A stretch of 64,000 nt of DNA from CAVPCY01 sp963770765 (GTDB taxonomy: Bacteria > Actinomycetota > Coriobacteriia > Anaerosomatales > PHET01), in assembly GCA_963770765.1 (NCBI GenBank), contig CAVYQS010000014.1, positions 1-64,000 on the forward strand, read 5' to 3'. Shown here piece by piece: positions 44,800 through 54,523 of the stretch (positions are counted from its first letter, which is position 1; each line of letters starts with the position of its first letter). The position numbers were made by a program, and so were the translations under genes. The notes beneath the pieces are model-generated. The model searched no databases. It worked only from the letters and a program-made list of their open reading frames with translations, and was not told where the DNA came from.

Positions 44800-46590
44800 G
44801 TGGAGCTTCGCGACTACCTCAACGTCATACGCACGCGCCGAGGCATCATCGTACTGGCGACCGTGATCGTAGCGGTCGTGGCTTTGGCCGTCAGCCTCGT
44901 CCAGCCGCGTGTCTATTCGGCCCAGACGAAGGTCCTCATCTCCGAGAAGGACACTGGAGCAGCGCTGTTCGGAACCGTCCTGCCGGAACTGTCCAGTCAG
45001 CCCGAGCGCGCGCTGCAGACGCAGGTGCAGCTCGTGGAGGTTCGCCCCGTTGCAGAGGCGACGGTCAAGAAGCTCGGACTTCAGATCACTCCCGATCGGC
45101 TGCTCGAACGAATCGATGTCTCGGCCATCGGACAGACCAACGTGATCGCCATCGAGGTCACGGCTCCCTCGGCGCGCGAGGCCAGAGACATCGCGAACAC
45201 CATGGCCGACGAGTACGTGCTGGCGTCGCGTGACCGCAAACGCTCCTCGATACGCGAGGCCGCCGACGAAGTCGAGCAGCGCCTGAATCAGACCCGCGAG
45301 GACATCCTCGCGTTGGGGAGGCGAGTGACGGAGTCCGGGCGTTCAGACGAGCTGGCCGCCGAGCTGCAGATCGCGACGGATACCTTCTCGACGCTCGCAG
45401 AGAAGTACGAGCAGCTGCGAATCAACGAGCGCCTCGAGAGCGGCTCGGGCGCAGTGGTGCAAGCGGCTGTCATCGACATCGATCCCATTTCACCCAACAT
45501 TCCTCGCAACGTGCTCGTCGGGGCGATCGTTGGTTTGGTGCTGGGCTTGGGCCTCGCGTTTCTGAACAACTATCTGGACAACACGATCAAGTCCACCGAG
45601 GAAGCCGAGAAGGTATACGGTGCCACCGTTCTGGGCATCGTGCCCATCGACAAACACGATAAGGGCACGAAGCGCCGTCTGACCATCGTTGAAGCTCCCG
45701 GATCGGCCTCGTCTGAGGCGTATCGCGTGATACGCAACTCGCTGGATTTCATCAACTTCGAGAACAACCTCAAGTCCCTGCTGGTCACTTCAGCCGCTCC
45801 CGCTGAGGGCAAGTCGACGGTGGCGGCGAACCTCGCGATGTCACTGGCGCAGTCGGGCAAGAAGGTCGTCTTGGTCTCATGCGACTTCCGTCGTCCTACC
45901 ACCGACCAGTTCTTCGCCGTAAACAATGAAGTCGGCCTCTCGGAGGTCTTGCTGGGCACTCACCCCTGAAGTCCGCGCTTCAGCGGCCCGGCGACGAGCA
46001 GCTGCTCGTCCTGACCCCGGGGAAGATGCCGCCTAATCCCAACGAGCTTCTCGGCTCGCTGAAGATGCAGGAAGTCATCAAGAGCCTCGAGGAGTGGGCC
46101 GACTGGGTGATCGTCGATACCCCGCCCATACTGGCCGTCGCCGACCCGGTCTCTGTGGCGCGCTGGGTCGACGGCGTGCTCATGGTCAGCAAGGCCGGCG
46201 TGACCACCCGCGATGCTGCGCTGCGCGCCGTTCGAGCTCATCGGGAAGGTCGGGGCGCGTGTCATCGGCGTCGCGGTGTGGGGCCTCGATGACGCCAAGA
46301 ACCGCCTCGGCTATGGCTACGGCTACGGTCACTACACCGGCGGCTACTACTACAACCGTTCGGAGTACTCGTCGGCGACGTCTGCCAAGGACGCCGAGAG
46401 CGTCGACCAGACCGGTCCGAACTGGGTGCAGGAGTCGGCTGGCCGTCGGGTCGCGAGAATGGTCGGGCGCGGGCTGACGGGTGTGCTCGTCTTCCTAGCC
46501 GTGATTGCGGTGATCGCGGCTGCCGCCTACTTGGCTGATCAGTATTTCGGTTTGGGCCTCACCGAGTACGTCAACGATTTCATCGGCTGA
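44800..46590 (+). pseudogene. Wzz/BY-kinase chain-length regulator, two compensating frameshifts
   Basis: This is a polysaccharide co-polymerase fused to a bacterial tyrosine kinase, controlling chain length and export. The repaired protein is 596 residues: Wzz domain (1-260) with two membrane helices, kinase Walker A 'SAAPAEGKSTVAANLA', Walker A' 'VVLVSCDFRRPT' and Walker B 'WVIVDTPPIL'. A tyrosine/glycine-rich tail ('YGYGYGHYTGGYYY') is the likely autophosphorylation cluster, followed unusually by a C-terminal membrane helix. A base is missing near 45965 (CCCC run; 'GTHP-LKSALQ') and one is extra near 46231. GTG 44800 is the start. Confidence 0.85.
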
Positions 46591-46622
46591 CCAGCAATGG
46601 GATTGAGGTGAATGAGGACGCG

Positions 46623-48062
46623 GTGACAGACTCCGCTTCAGGCGCGTGCCCTCGTCGTGGCGTGCTCTCGAACTTCCTGAACCTTGGCGCCTCCTCGGTC
46701 GTCGGGAGCTTGCTCGCCCTGTGGGCTACCGCCCACCTCGCCCGCGCACTTGGCGTCCAGTCCTTTGGCGCGTTCAATCTGGGCCGGACCCTTGTTGGAT
46801 ACGCGCTGATTCCCACGACCTTCGGTATCACCGTTACGGCATCTCGGGCCATCTCATCAAGAAGCGACGGATACGCGGAGCTCGCCGGTACCGTGGTGGT
46901 GATGCGGGCTGCGATGGGGCTGTTAGGTCTGGCGGCGCTCGGGATCATCTGGGTCTTCGTCCCTAACCCTGCGACTCGAGCCGCTCTTGCCTCGATGGCC
47001 CTTGTTGTCCCGCTGACGGCCGTAAACGTCGACTGGCTGTACGGCGCCCATGAGGACCAACGGTGGCCCGGCGCTGTGAGAACGCTCGGTCGTGCAGCAT
47101 ACGCTGCCATGGTTGTCATGGCCGTGTCGATGCCTGCCGACCTACGGCTCGCGGGCATCGCGCTCTGCATCGAGGCGCTGCTGGTGGCTGTGCTGATGTG
47201 GTATCCGGCGCGACGCTGGGTGCTCTTCAAGCGTTCGGCGCTCACGCTCAAAGCGATGTGGGCGCATCTTCGGGACTCCGTGCACGTGGGAACTGCTGGT
47301 CTGGCTCAGAGGCTTAAGACCAATGCCGATCTTCTGATACTTGGCGTGGCCGGAACTGCCAGTGCGGTGGGATACTACTCAGCGGCGTACCGGCTGGTGC
47401 TATTCGTCAATGCGCTTGCGGGCCTCTACGCTACTGTGCTACTCCCGCGAATCGCGAGGGCCGCAGCCGAGGGTGACGCGCGCAGGGTCGCGTCCGCGGG
47501 ACTCAAGATGAGTGTCGTAGTAGGCGTAGCGGTTAGCGCTGGAGGGGCCGCTGTTGCGGGTCTGGCGATCACGACCCTCATGGGCGCCCAATACGCTCCT
47601 GCATCGGGTGTGACGACGATTCTGATGATTGCCGCCGGATTCGTCGTCATCAGTCTCTCTTTGGGCTATACGATGATTGCGATGGGCGACGAGCGGGCTT
47701 ACGGAGCGGTCGCAACGGCGGCTGCTGTCACAAACATCGCGGTCAATCTGATCGTCATCCCTCGGTTCGGCATGATGGGCGCCGCGGTTACAACGCTGCT
47801 TACTGAGATCGGCTTGGCGGTCGGCGCTGGCGTGCTCGTTCGCCGCTTCAGCGGGCAGTCGCCATTCTCAGCGGGTTGGCTTGCACGAGCAATATTGCTG
47901 GCCTCCGTCGTCTTCGGCGTACCATGGGCCATTCTGCAAGCAGGCGGTGGGCTGTGGTTGGCGGTCTTGGCGGGCGTCGCGACCTGGATGGCGGCCACTC
48001 CGCTCTTTGCACTCGTGAGACCCGCTGATATCCGTGCCCTGACCAAGGAGACGACGTCGTGA
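46623..48062 (+). CDS. Polysaccharide flippase, Wzx/MATE-like
   Basis: This multi-pass protein of 479 residues, with 12-14 predicted membrane helices, belongs to the polysaccharide transport (MOP) superfamily. It would flip undecaprenyl-linked repeat units across the membrane. The typical N-terminal 'NFLNLGASSVVGSLLALWATAHLARALG' pattern, shown here in part, and 'YYSAAYRLV' are visible. GTG 46623 has a GAGGA site; GTG 46608 is an in-frame alternative. It overlaps the next gene by four bases. Confidence 0.85.
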   Translation: MTDSASGACPRRGVLSNFLNLGASSVVGSLLALWATAHLARALGVQSFGAFNLGRTLVGYALIPTTFGITVTASRAISSRSDGYAELAGTVVVMRAAMGLLGLAALGIIWVFVPNPATRAALASMALVVPLTAVNVDWLYGAHEDQRWPGAVRTLGRAAYAAMVVMAVSMPADLRLAGIALCIEALLVAVLMWYPARRWVLFKRSALTLKAMWAHLRDSVHVGTAGLAQRLKTNADLLILGVAGTASAVGYYSAAYRLVLFVNALAGLYATVLLPRIARAAAEGDARRVASAGLKMSVVVGVAVSAGGAAVAGLAITTLMGAQYAPASGVTTILMIAAGFVVISLSLGYTMIAMGDERAYGAVATAAAVTNIAVNLIVIPRFGMMGAAVTTLLTEIGLAVGAGVLVRRFSGQSPFSAGWLARAILLASVVFGVPWAILQAGGGLWLAVLAGVATWMAATPLFALVRPADIRALTKETTS

Positions 48063-49408
48063 CGAAACACGAGGGTGTCGGCTCTCGCGCTCTCCTCGTG
48101 TTGGTGACTGTCGCGGCCGGCGTTGGACTGGGGGTTGTCGTCGCCCTGATGCCCGCTCTCGTTGGCATCTTGCTGGCGACGGCGCTGTTCGTCGCCGTCT
48201 ACTTCGTTGCTCCGAGAGCTTCGCTGCCTTTCATCGTGCTCGGCTTGCTGCTCTTGATTCCTCTCGACCACGTCGGGCCATTTCGTGAGGACTATCTTGG
48301 GATGCCGATCTTCGCGATCGCCACACTCGGAGCCTTGCTCTCGCTTCTTTCGCCGCGCCGTCCCCTGCAGAAGCTGGCCACGAGTAGCTGGGACGTCGGG
48401 GTCTTGGCACTCTCAATCGTCATCGTTGCCTCGGTGAATGGCTTGACCGGAGGAATCAGGCAGGCGGGTATGCTCGTTGCTGGTGTGCTCTTCTACTTGT
48501 GGATACGAGCGGCGAGTGCACCCGAGGAGAACACGGCCCGCTGGCTCCTCCAGACAGTCTTCTTCGTTGGGGCGATTCAGGGGTTGCTCACCATAGCGGA
48601 GCGGACGCTGGGAGCTCGACAGTTCGCGGCACTGGTCCCACTCTACGAACCGGCATTCAAGGAGTTCACCCTCACCTTGGGCAGCAGGGCGACCGCACTC
48701 GCCGGACACCCGCTGCGACTTGGCGCGATTGAGATGACGGCACTGATAGCCGGAGTCGCCCTTTCGCGGGATACCCGCGGGCCGCAGTTGGCGGTTCGCG
48801 TCGTTCTGATCGTACTGTGCGCTGTTGGGCTCGTGTCGAGCGGAGCTAGGGGAGCGTGGCTGGGAGCGGTCATCGGTGTGATCGCGATGCTTGCCGTGAC
48901 GCCGGGCAAGCAGTCCCACCGGTTCGCGATTCGACTGTCCATTGGCGGTGCGCTCGCGTGGGTGGCGCTGGAGTTCCTCGACCTCTTCCCCCTCGTCTAC
49001 GAGAGTCTCTTCGGAACAGCCGTGAGGCCGGCGTCCGTTGGGCAGCGGGTGGGTGTGTTGGGGGCGACGCTGGCCATCTGGCTGCAAAGACCACTTCTCG
49101 GCTACGGTTTCGGGACTTACCTGCAAGAAGTCTTCGCTCAAGGGTTCAGATTCTCGAACACGGAGAACGAATACGTGAACTTCTTGCTGGCCGGCGGGCT
49201 GCTTGGGTTTCTCGCATTCGGACTAGTGCTTGCGCGAGCGCTTATCATGTCGTGGAGGTTTCGACGCGTACCTGTTGCTCCAGCGCTGTTCGGTCTCCTG
49301 GCAGCATGGGCGTTCGACATTGGAACGTTCAACACCTTCTCGTGGAGCGCGGCTTTCCCCCTGTTCATGGCAGTTGTCGCGGTGACTCATGATGTTGCAC
49401 CACAGTAG
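48059..49408 (+). CDS. O-antigen polymerase/ligase family protein (Wzy-like)
   Basis: The 449-residue protein has about 11-12 membrane helices and the Wzy_C/O-antigen ligase pattern: a long periplasmic-type loop followed by 'RPLLGYGFGTYLQEVF' and 'ENEYVNFLLAGGLLGF', where 'N-E-Y' is family-typical. It would polymerise flipped repeat units or ligate them to an acceptor. GTG 48059 overlaps the flippase stop. The next gene overlaps its end by 20 bases. Confidence 0.85.
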   Translation: MTKHEGVGSRALLVLVTVAAGVGLGVVVALMPALVGILLATALFVAVYFVAPRASLPFIVLGLLLLIPLDHVGPFREDYLGMPIFAIATLGALLSLLSPRRPLQKLATSSWDVGVLALSIVIVASVNGLTGGIRQAGMLVAGVLFYLWIRAASAPEENTARWLLQTVFFVGAIQGLLTIAERTLGARQFAALVPLYEPAFKEFTLTLGSRATALAGHPLRLGAIEMTALIAGVALSRDTRGPQLAVRVVLIVLCAVGLVSSGARGAWLGAVIGVIAMLAVTPGKQSHRFAIRLSIGGALAWVALEFLDLFPLVYESLFGTAVRPASVGQRVGVLGATLAIWLQRPLLGYGFGTYLQEVFAQGFRFSNTENEYVNFLLAGGLLGFLAFGLVLARALIMSWRFRRVPVAPALFGLLAAWAFDIGTFNTFSWSAAFPLFMAVVAVTHDVAPQ

Positions 49409-50492
49409 CCTGACACTCGTGGTGAACTCCTTGGGCCACGGCGGAGGCGAGAAGCAGGCCGCCCTGATTGGGTCGGGCCTCGCCCAGCGTGGCTGGGATG
49501 TACAGGTTGTCTCCTTGCTTGCGCGCGATGACTACCTTGATCCGGTGTTGCGGCCTAGGACGGTCGTTGTTGGGAAGCGAGGCCGCATGGACCTCTCCCG
49601 AGTGATCCGCACCCTCAGGCGAGAGATCAGACCGGATGTTCCGGTCCTGTGTTTCAACTGGTACCCGCACTTTCTGACCGCGCATGCGCTGCCGGCTTCG
49701 GTCAGGATTGCTCGCTACGGCAATGCACCTTCCGACGACGGGGTGCTTGGTCTCCGTCGCTACTTTGCTCGTCAAGCCCAGCGGACCGCCACTGCAGTTG
49801 TCGGATGCAGTTATGGAGTGGTTCGCGAGGCCGTGCGCGAACTCGGGTCGCCGAGGTTGTTGTGCGCAGCGATTCCGAATGCGGCCTTGTTCAGGAGCTC
49901 GACGCTCGGTGCACCATCACCTTGGGCCAAGCCTTACCTTCTGTCTGCGGGGCGGCTTCACCCGCAGAAGGACCACACCACGCTGTTGGCCGCGTTCAAG
50001 CTCGCGGCACCCGCTGTGCCCCACGACTTGGTGATTGCTGGTGACGGTCCGGACGAGCCCGAAGTGCGGCGGCTCGTGGAAGGCGATGAGGTCTTGCGGA
50101 ATAGAGTCCACTTTGTTGGCTATCAGATCGACTTCGAGCCGTGGATGCGCAACGCTGACCTGCTGGTCCACACATCGCGCTGGGAGGGGTTCGGCAACGT
50201 CATCATCGAGGCGATGAGCGTGGGAACACCGGTGGTGGTGACCGACGCCCCATGGGGTCCGCGAGACATCCTGGAGAGGGTTCCTGCGGGACGGCTTGTG
50301 CCGGTGGGGGACCCTGAGGCGATTTCATCGGCTGTATTGGAGCTGCTCGGCAACGAGCAGGAACGCGTGCGACTCGGCGAGATCGGGCGCGAAGGCGTAT
50401 CGAGGCACTTCTCTCACGCGGCGGCATTGGATGCGTACGAACACCTCATCGGTGCGGTTGTGACCGGGTCTGGTGGCTGCGCGCATGGCTGA
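49389..50492 (+). CDS. GT4-family glycosyltransferase
   Basis: The 367-residue GT-B protein begins with the GT4 acceptor-side pattern 'VVNSLGHGGGEKQAALIGSGL'. The C-terminal nucleotide-sugar site has 'LLSAGRLHPQKDHTTLLAAF', 'LVIAGDGPDEPEVRRLV' and the E-x7-E motif in 'TSRWEGFGNVIIEAMSVGTPVV'. It probably adds a sugar to the lipid-linked repeat unit with retention of configuration. Donor and acceptor cannot be assigned. Confidence 0.9.
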   Translation: MMLHHSSLTLVVNSLGHGGGEKQAALIGSGLAQRGWDVQVVSLLARDDYLDPVLRPRTVVVGKRGRMDLSRVIRTLRREIRPDVPVLCFNWYPHFLTAHALPASVRIARYGNAPSDDGVLGLRRYFARQAQRTATAVVGCSYGVVREAVRELGSPRLLCAAIPNAALFRSSTLGAPSPWAKPYLLSAGRLHPQKDHTTLLAAFKLAAPAVPHDLVIAGDGPDEPEVRRLVEGDEVLRNRVHFVGYQIDFEPWMRNADLLVHTSRWEGFGNVIIEAMSVGTPVVVTDAPWGPRDILERVPAGRLVPVGDPEAISSAVLELLGNEQERVRLGEIGREGVSRHFSHAAALDAYEHLIGAVVTGSGGCAHG

Positions 50493-51579
50493 GAGACACA
50501 CGATCATCCATGTGACTCCGTCGCTTGCCGACAAGGGGGGGATCGCGTCCGTCGTCAGCACGTATTCGGAGTCAACCCTGGCTAGTCGGTATCGGCTCGT
50601 GGTGTGCGAGACCGTGCGGGGCTCGGGAATCGGGCGTGTAGCTCGTGGCGGTATCGGTGTTCTGCGCGCCGCCGCGAGGGTCCTGGGTACTCGGGGATGC
50701 CTGGTTCACGTTCATATGTCGTCGGGAGGCAGCTTCTGGCGCAAGACAGTCGTGCTGTGGGTCGCGCGGCTGGCGGGCCGACGATCCATCCTCCACCTGC
50801 ACGGGTCGAGGTTTCACGCGTGGGCCGAGGGGGGGAGCCGCCTGCGAGCGATGGCTGTACGGCGCGTCTTCGGCTGGCCCGATGCAGTGATCGTGCTGTC
50901 CGAGTCTTGGCGCGACCGGGTGTGCGGATTTTCCGGCAGATGCGACGGAATGGTCGTCCCCAACCCCGTCATCGTTCCCAAGGAACCCTCTCAGGCTGTA
51001 GGGACGAGAAGCGTAGTGTTTCTCGGCCGGCTCGGCGAGCGTAAGGGCGTTTACGAGCTGGTCGGAGCTATTGGACGGCTGAGGGAACAGGGTGTCGTTG
51101 CCAAATGGACGATAGCCGGTGATGGCGAGGTGGAGCACGTTCGTCAGCTCGTGGAGTCGCGCGGGCTCTCCGAAACGATCGCCGTCCCTGGGTGGGTAGG
51201 CCGACAAGAGGTGGCCGAGCTCCTGCGCACCCACGGAGTGTTCTGTCTGCCATCGAAGGACGAAGGGCTTCCGATAGCGCTTCTCGAGTCGATGGCAAGC
51301 GGGCTGGCGTGTGTGGTCACGCCCGTGGGCGGAATCCCCGAACTTGTGGAGGACGGCGTCAACGGGTTGTTGGTCCTGCCCGGAGATGTGTCTCAGCTAG
51401 CCCATGTGCTCGGTCGCGTGCTTGAGGACGGCGCGATGGCGGCGCGGCTGGGCGCGCAGGCGCGCAGTGACGTGCGTTCGCGGTACGCTGTTGACCGAGT
51501 GGTGGAGGTTCTCAGTGAGCTATACGGACAACTCGAGTGCGTCGCGGCGCCGGTGGCCCGCGACAGTGAGGAGCGCTGA
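50485..51579 (+). CDS. GT4-family glycosyltransferase
   Basis: This second GT-B enzyme, 364 residues, has 'HVTPSLADKGGIASVV' at the N-terminus and 'VVFLGRLGERKGVYELVGAI', 'WTIAGDGEVEHVRQLV' and 'PSKDEGLPIALLESMASGLA' (E-x7-E) in the C-terminal half. ATG 50485 is chosen; a GTG four codons upstream is possible. It overlaps the preceding glycosyltransferase by eight bases. Confidence 0.9.
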   Translation: MAERHTIIHVTPSLADKGGIASVVSTYSESTLASRYRLVVCETVRGSGIGRVARGGIGVLRAAARVLGTRGCLVHVHMSSGGSFWRKTVVLWVARLAGRRSILHLHGSRFHAWAEGGSRLRAMAVRRVFGWPDAVIVLSESWRDRVCGFSGRCDGMVVPNPVIVPKEPSQAVGTRSVVFLGRLGERKGVYELVGAIGRLREQGVVAKWTIAGDGEVEHVRQLVESRGLSETIAVPGWVGRQEVAELLRTHGVFCLPSKDEGLPIALLESMASGLACVVTPVGGIPELVEDGVNGLLVLPGDVSQLAHVLGRVLEDGAMAARLGAQARSDVRSRYAVDRVVEVLSELYGQLECVAAPVARDSEER

Positions 51580-51583
51580 GGGA

Positions 51584-52057
51584 ATGAGTGGGCTGTTCTT
51601 CTACCGCATCGGAAACTGGGCGCTTCGACACCGTGTGCCGCTCGTGCCGCTTCTCATGAAGGCAGCTTCGCGCATCGTCTTCGGATCGCATCTTCCGAGC
51701 GCCGCGACGATTGGCCGCAGCTCTATGCTCGGCTATGGCGGGCTGGGAACTGTCATCCATGACAGAGCGGTCATCGGAGAGAACGTCATGGTAGGTCCGC
51801 ACGTGACGGTTGGCGGCAGGTCTCGCAAGGAAGGCGTCCCTGTCGTTGCTGACGACGTCTTCATCGGAACCGGGGCGTGCATCATCGGGGACGTTCGCGT
51901 TGGCCGGGGCGCAGTCATCGGCGCGAATACCGTTGTAATCGAGGACGTCCCGGAGTGTACAGTGGTCGCAGGTGTGCCCGCGCGGGTCATCCGAACCGAT
52001 GTCGATTCATCCGATTACGGCGATCTGCCCAACCAACTTAGAGCGAGGAGCAGGTGA
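51584..52057 (+). CDS. Serine acetyltransferase-like hexapeptide acyltransferase
   Basis: The 157-residue protein starts 'MSGLFFYRIGNWALRH', as in CysE-like enzymes of capsule loci. It then forms a left-handed beta helix of hexapeptide repeats ('TVIHDRAVIGENVMVGPHVT', 'IGTGACIIGDVRVGRGAVIG') ending 'VVAGVPARVI'. In this setting it most likely O-acetylates a sugar of the polymer rather than serine. A GAGGAG site lies nearby upstream of ATG 51584. Confidence 0.85.
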   Translation: MSGLFFYRIGNWALRHRVPLVPLLMKAASRIVFGSHLPSAATIGRSSMLGYGGLGTVIHDRAVIGENVMVGPHVTVGGRSRKEGVPVVADDVFIGTGACIIGDVRVGRGAVIGANTVVIEDVPECTVVAGVPARVIRTDVDSSDYGDLPNQLRARSR

Positions 52058-52616
52058 TGGTCGGGGTCGGAGGAGTGCGCTGCCTTCTCGATCGGCTGAG
52101 GCTGCGCTACAACGATTACGCGATCGCTGAGCACTCGCGGGGACAGGGAGCCCTGGTCGGGGATAGGACCCGGATCCTGATACGCAACTTCGGCACGGTG
52201 CCTATCTTGGGTCGACTGCGGCGCACGCGTTCGTCTCGAGCGATGTGGCGTTCTCCGCGGACGACGGTGTCGCATGGACCCTCCGCGTCGACGAACCCAA
52301 CCCTACCCGTTTCAAGCGCATCACGGTTTGCCGTCAGTGCCTTATGGGTGTGCGTCAACGTCTACCCGGGGTGCAAATGTGGGAGACGGGAGCGTGATCG
52401 GTGCGGGTTCGGTCGTCAGCAGCGGTACCGACCGAAGTGGTCGCCTCGAACGTTCTGGCGCGCGTGGTGTGCGCTGTTGGGGAGTTTGCCGTGCGGGTGA
52501 GACATGAACCACTTTCCGCATCGCCGGGCCTGTTCCCGCTGGACCGGCGTGACGGCAAGAAGCTCGAGGGCGAGCTTCGCGACCTGCTATACATTGAGTC
52601 CGAGGGCGAGCGGTGA
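52054..52616 (+). pseudogene. Second hexapeptide acyltransferase, multiply frameshifted
   Basis: A protein of about 186 residues can be rebuilt from pieces in three frames. The pieces are 'RYNDYAIAEHSRGQGALVGD', then 'STAAHAFVSSDVAFSADDGV', then 'ALWVCVNVYPG', then 'ANVGDGSVIGAGSVVSSG', then 'PTEVVASNVLARVV'. The last parts are the usual end of an O-acetyltransferase beta helix. Breaks lie near 52203, 52335, 52372 and 52428 (one -1, three +1). Neighbour genes overlap its rebuilt start and stop exactly, which supports an intact gene misread in this sequence; decay remains possible. Confidence 0.65.
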
Positions 52617-53761
52617 GTCCGTCCGCCGAGTCCATGTCGGGATTCGACCCATTCGACGCGTTGCGCGGTGATCGCGTACCAGCGTTCGTCAAGCGAAATC
52701 AACAGGCACGCCAGGTCGTCATCCAATTGCGGAAACGCGCGCGCAAGGATCTTGGTGCTCTGTTGGGGGTCCAGCCCTTTCTCATGGCCAAGACGGTGGG
52801 CGCCTTCTTGGCCGCCGAGGCCAGGAGTGTTGCGGCGGGTCGCGCCGAGGCGGATCCTTCCTCCGTTGCCGAAATCCTGCTGGGCGATCCGACCATTGCT
52901 CGAGGCCGCAGCGGGGAGTGGGGCTACGAGTTCGACGTCCAGACACGCTGGGCCTACTATCCGGCGCACTCGGCCAACATGATCGCGACCGTGTTCGTGG
53001 CGCGTGGGCTTCTCGAGGCGGGACTCGTCTGTGGGGAGCAGCGTTGGAGGGATGCACACGACCGCGCTGCTCGCTACATCGACACCGCTCTTCGGGCAGC
53101 AGACGGCTCGCTGCACTACACGCCCGACAGCTCGACGCTGGTTCACAACGCGAACCTCATCGGTGCGGGCACTCTGGCCGTGGCCGGTGTACTCGGAGGA
53201 GACGACTCCCTGACCGATCACGGACTGCAGGCGGCGGTGGTCAGCATCCACGCTCAGCGGGAGGACGGTTCGTGGCCCTACGGCGACGAGCCCGGGCTCG
53301 CCTGGTGCGACAACTTCCACACCGCGTACAACCTCGACGGTCTGCTCTCGGTGTGGCTTTGCAGCGGCGATCATCGAGTCGAGTCGGCGCTTGCGGCGGG
53401 GTGTGAGCAGTGGACCACGCAGTTCTTCTCGGCGGAGGGAGCCCCTGCGTACTTCGCGGGTGGGGGAGCCCCCTACGATGTGCACTGCGCGGGCACCGCG
53501 ATCGACGTGGCGGCCCGGCTCTCGATGCACGGTTTCGACACCTTGCCGCTGGCCCGCTCCGTGGCAGCGTGGACACGAGCCAACCTGATCGCGCCCGATG
53601 GGACGACGTACTACCGGCGGACGCGCACCGGTGTTGACCGGCGGCACTTCGTCCGCTGGGGGGATGCGCACGTCGAGATGGGGATGGCGTCTCTCGCGCT
53701 GGCGGAGCACGGTGTCTCAGCGCCCATCGACGCCGCGCTCGTGCAACGAGGGTCCCGATGA
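52613..53761 (+). CDS. Alpha/alpha-toroid protein of polysaccharide locus, unknown activity
   Basis: The 382-residue soluble protein looks like an alpha/alpha toroid: repeated paired helices with 'QTRWAYYPAHSANMIATVFVA', 'DGSLHYTPDS', 'EDGSWPYGDEPGLAWCDNFH' and 'TAYNLDGLLSVW'. The 'D-G-S-W-x-Y' and 'D-N/x-F-H-T' motifs recall glycan-epimerase/lyase or terpene-cyclase toroids and an uncharacterised family I have seen in exopolysaccharide loci. I cannot assign an activity. GTG 52613 overlaps the acyltransferase stop and its own end overlaps tagA, so it is embedded in the operon. Confidence 0.6.
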   Translation: MSPSAESMSGFDPFDALRGDRVPAFVKRNQQARQVVIQLRKRARKDLGALLGVQPFLMAKTVGAFLAAEARSVAAGRAEADPSSVAEILLGDPTIARGRSGEWGYEFDVQTRWAYYPAHSANMIATVFVARGLLEAGLVCGEQRWRDAHDRAARYIDTALRAADGSLHYTPDSSTLVHNANLIGAGTLAVAGVLGGDDSLTDHGLQAAVVSIHAQREDGSWPYGDEPGLAWCDNFHTAYNLDGLLSVWLCSGDHRVESALAAGCEQWTTQFFSAEGAPAYFAGGGAPYDVHCAGTAIDVAARLSMHGFDTLPLARSVAAWTRANLIAPDGTTYYRRTRTGVDRRHFVRWGDAHVEMGMASLALAEHGVSAPIDAALVQRGSR

Positions 53762-54495
53762 CACGGCATCGCATCTTCGGCGTGTGGCTCGATGCGCTGA
53801 CCATGGAGCAGACGATCGAGCGCTGCACCGAACTGGTGGAGCTGAGACGGCCGGTGCAACACGTGGTGCTCAATGCATCGAAGGTCGTCCTGATGAAGGA
53901 CGTCCCGGGCCTGACGGAGATCATCGAGAACTGCGACCTCGTGAACGCAGACGGTCAGTCGGTGGTGTGGGCGGGCCGCATCCTCGGGGTCCCTGTTCCC
54001 GAGCGGGTCGCGGGAATCGATCTGATGGAGCGTCTGCTCCAACGCTCCGAGGAACGTGGCTGGCCCGTCTACTTCTTGGGCGCCGAGGACGAGATCCTTG
54101 CGCGCTTTCGCGAGGTGGTGTCGGAGCGCTTTCCACGCATCGTGGTGGCAGGGGCTCGCAACGGCTACTTCACCGACGACAGTGCGGTCGCCGATGACGT
54201 GCGAGCCGCCGAGCCGCGGATCCTGTTCGTCGCCATCTCGTCGCCGCGCAAAGAGCAGTTCCTCGCGGAGCAGCTACCACGGATGGGCCCGGTCTTCGCC
54301 ATGGGCGTAGGAGGCAGCTTCGACGTGTGGGCCGGGAAGGCGCAGCGCGCGCCGCGCTGGATGCAGCGCCTGGGGCTCGAGTGGTTCCACCGATTCGCGC
54401 AGGAGCCCCGACGAATGTGGCGACGCTATCTGGTAGGGAATGCCCGATTCGTGGCGATCACTCTGGCGGAACGCTTCAAGCGTGCGGAGGGCTGA
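53758..54495 (+). CDS. WecG/TagA/CpsF family glycosyltransferase
   Basis: This 245-residue GT26 enzyme transfers N-acetylmannosamine or its uronic acid to a GlcNAc-PP-undecaprenol-type acceptor. Signatures are 'VVLNASKVVLM', 'NADGQSVVWAGRILG', 'ERVAGIDLMERLL', 'PVYFLGAEDEI' and 'GVGGSFDVWAGKAQRAPRW'. UDP-GlcNAc 2-epimerase, encoded at 60791, would make its ManNAc donor precursor. It ends the plus-strand run before a convergent gene. Confidence 0.92.
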   Translation: MTRHRIFGVWLDALTMEQTIERCTELVELRRPVQHVVLNASKVVLMKDVPGLTEIIENCDLVNADGQSVVWAGRILGVPVPERVAGIDLMERLLQRSEERGWPVYFLGAEDEILARFREVVSERFPRIVVAGARNGYFTDDSAVADDVRAAEPRILFVAISSPRKEQFLAEQLPRMGPVFAMGVGGSFDVWAGKAQRAPRWMQRLGLEWFHRFAQEPRRMWRRYLVGNARFVAITLAERFKRAEG

Positions 54496-54523
54496 GCTCC
54501 CCGCAGCGGCAACGAGGATGCGA

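Noticed and set aside
44800..46590. Programmed ribosomal frameshifting in the BY-kinase, galE or sugar transferase
   Set aside because: No slippery heptamer with a downstream pseudoknot was found, the shift contexts differ, and about 20 shifts in one window are better explained by sequence errors.
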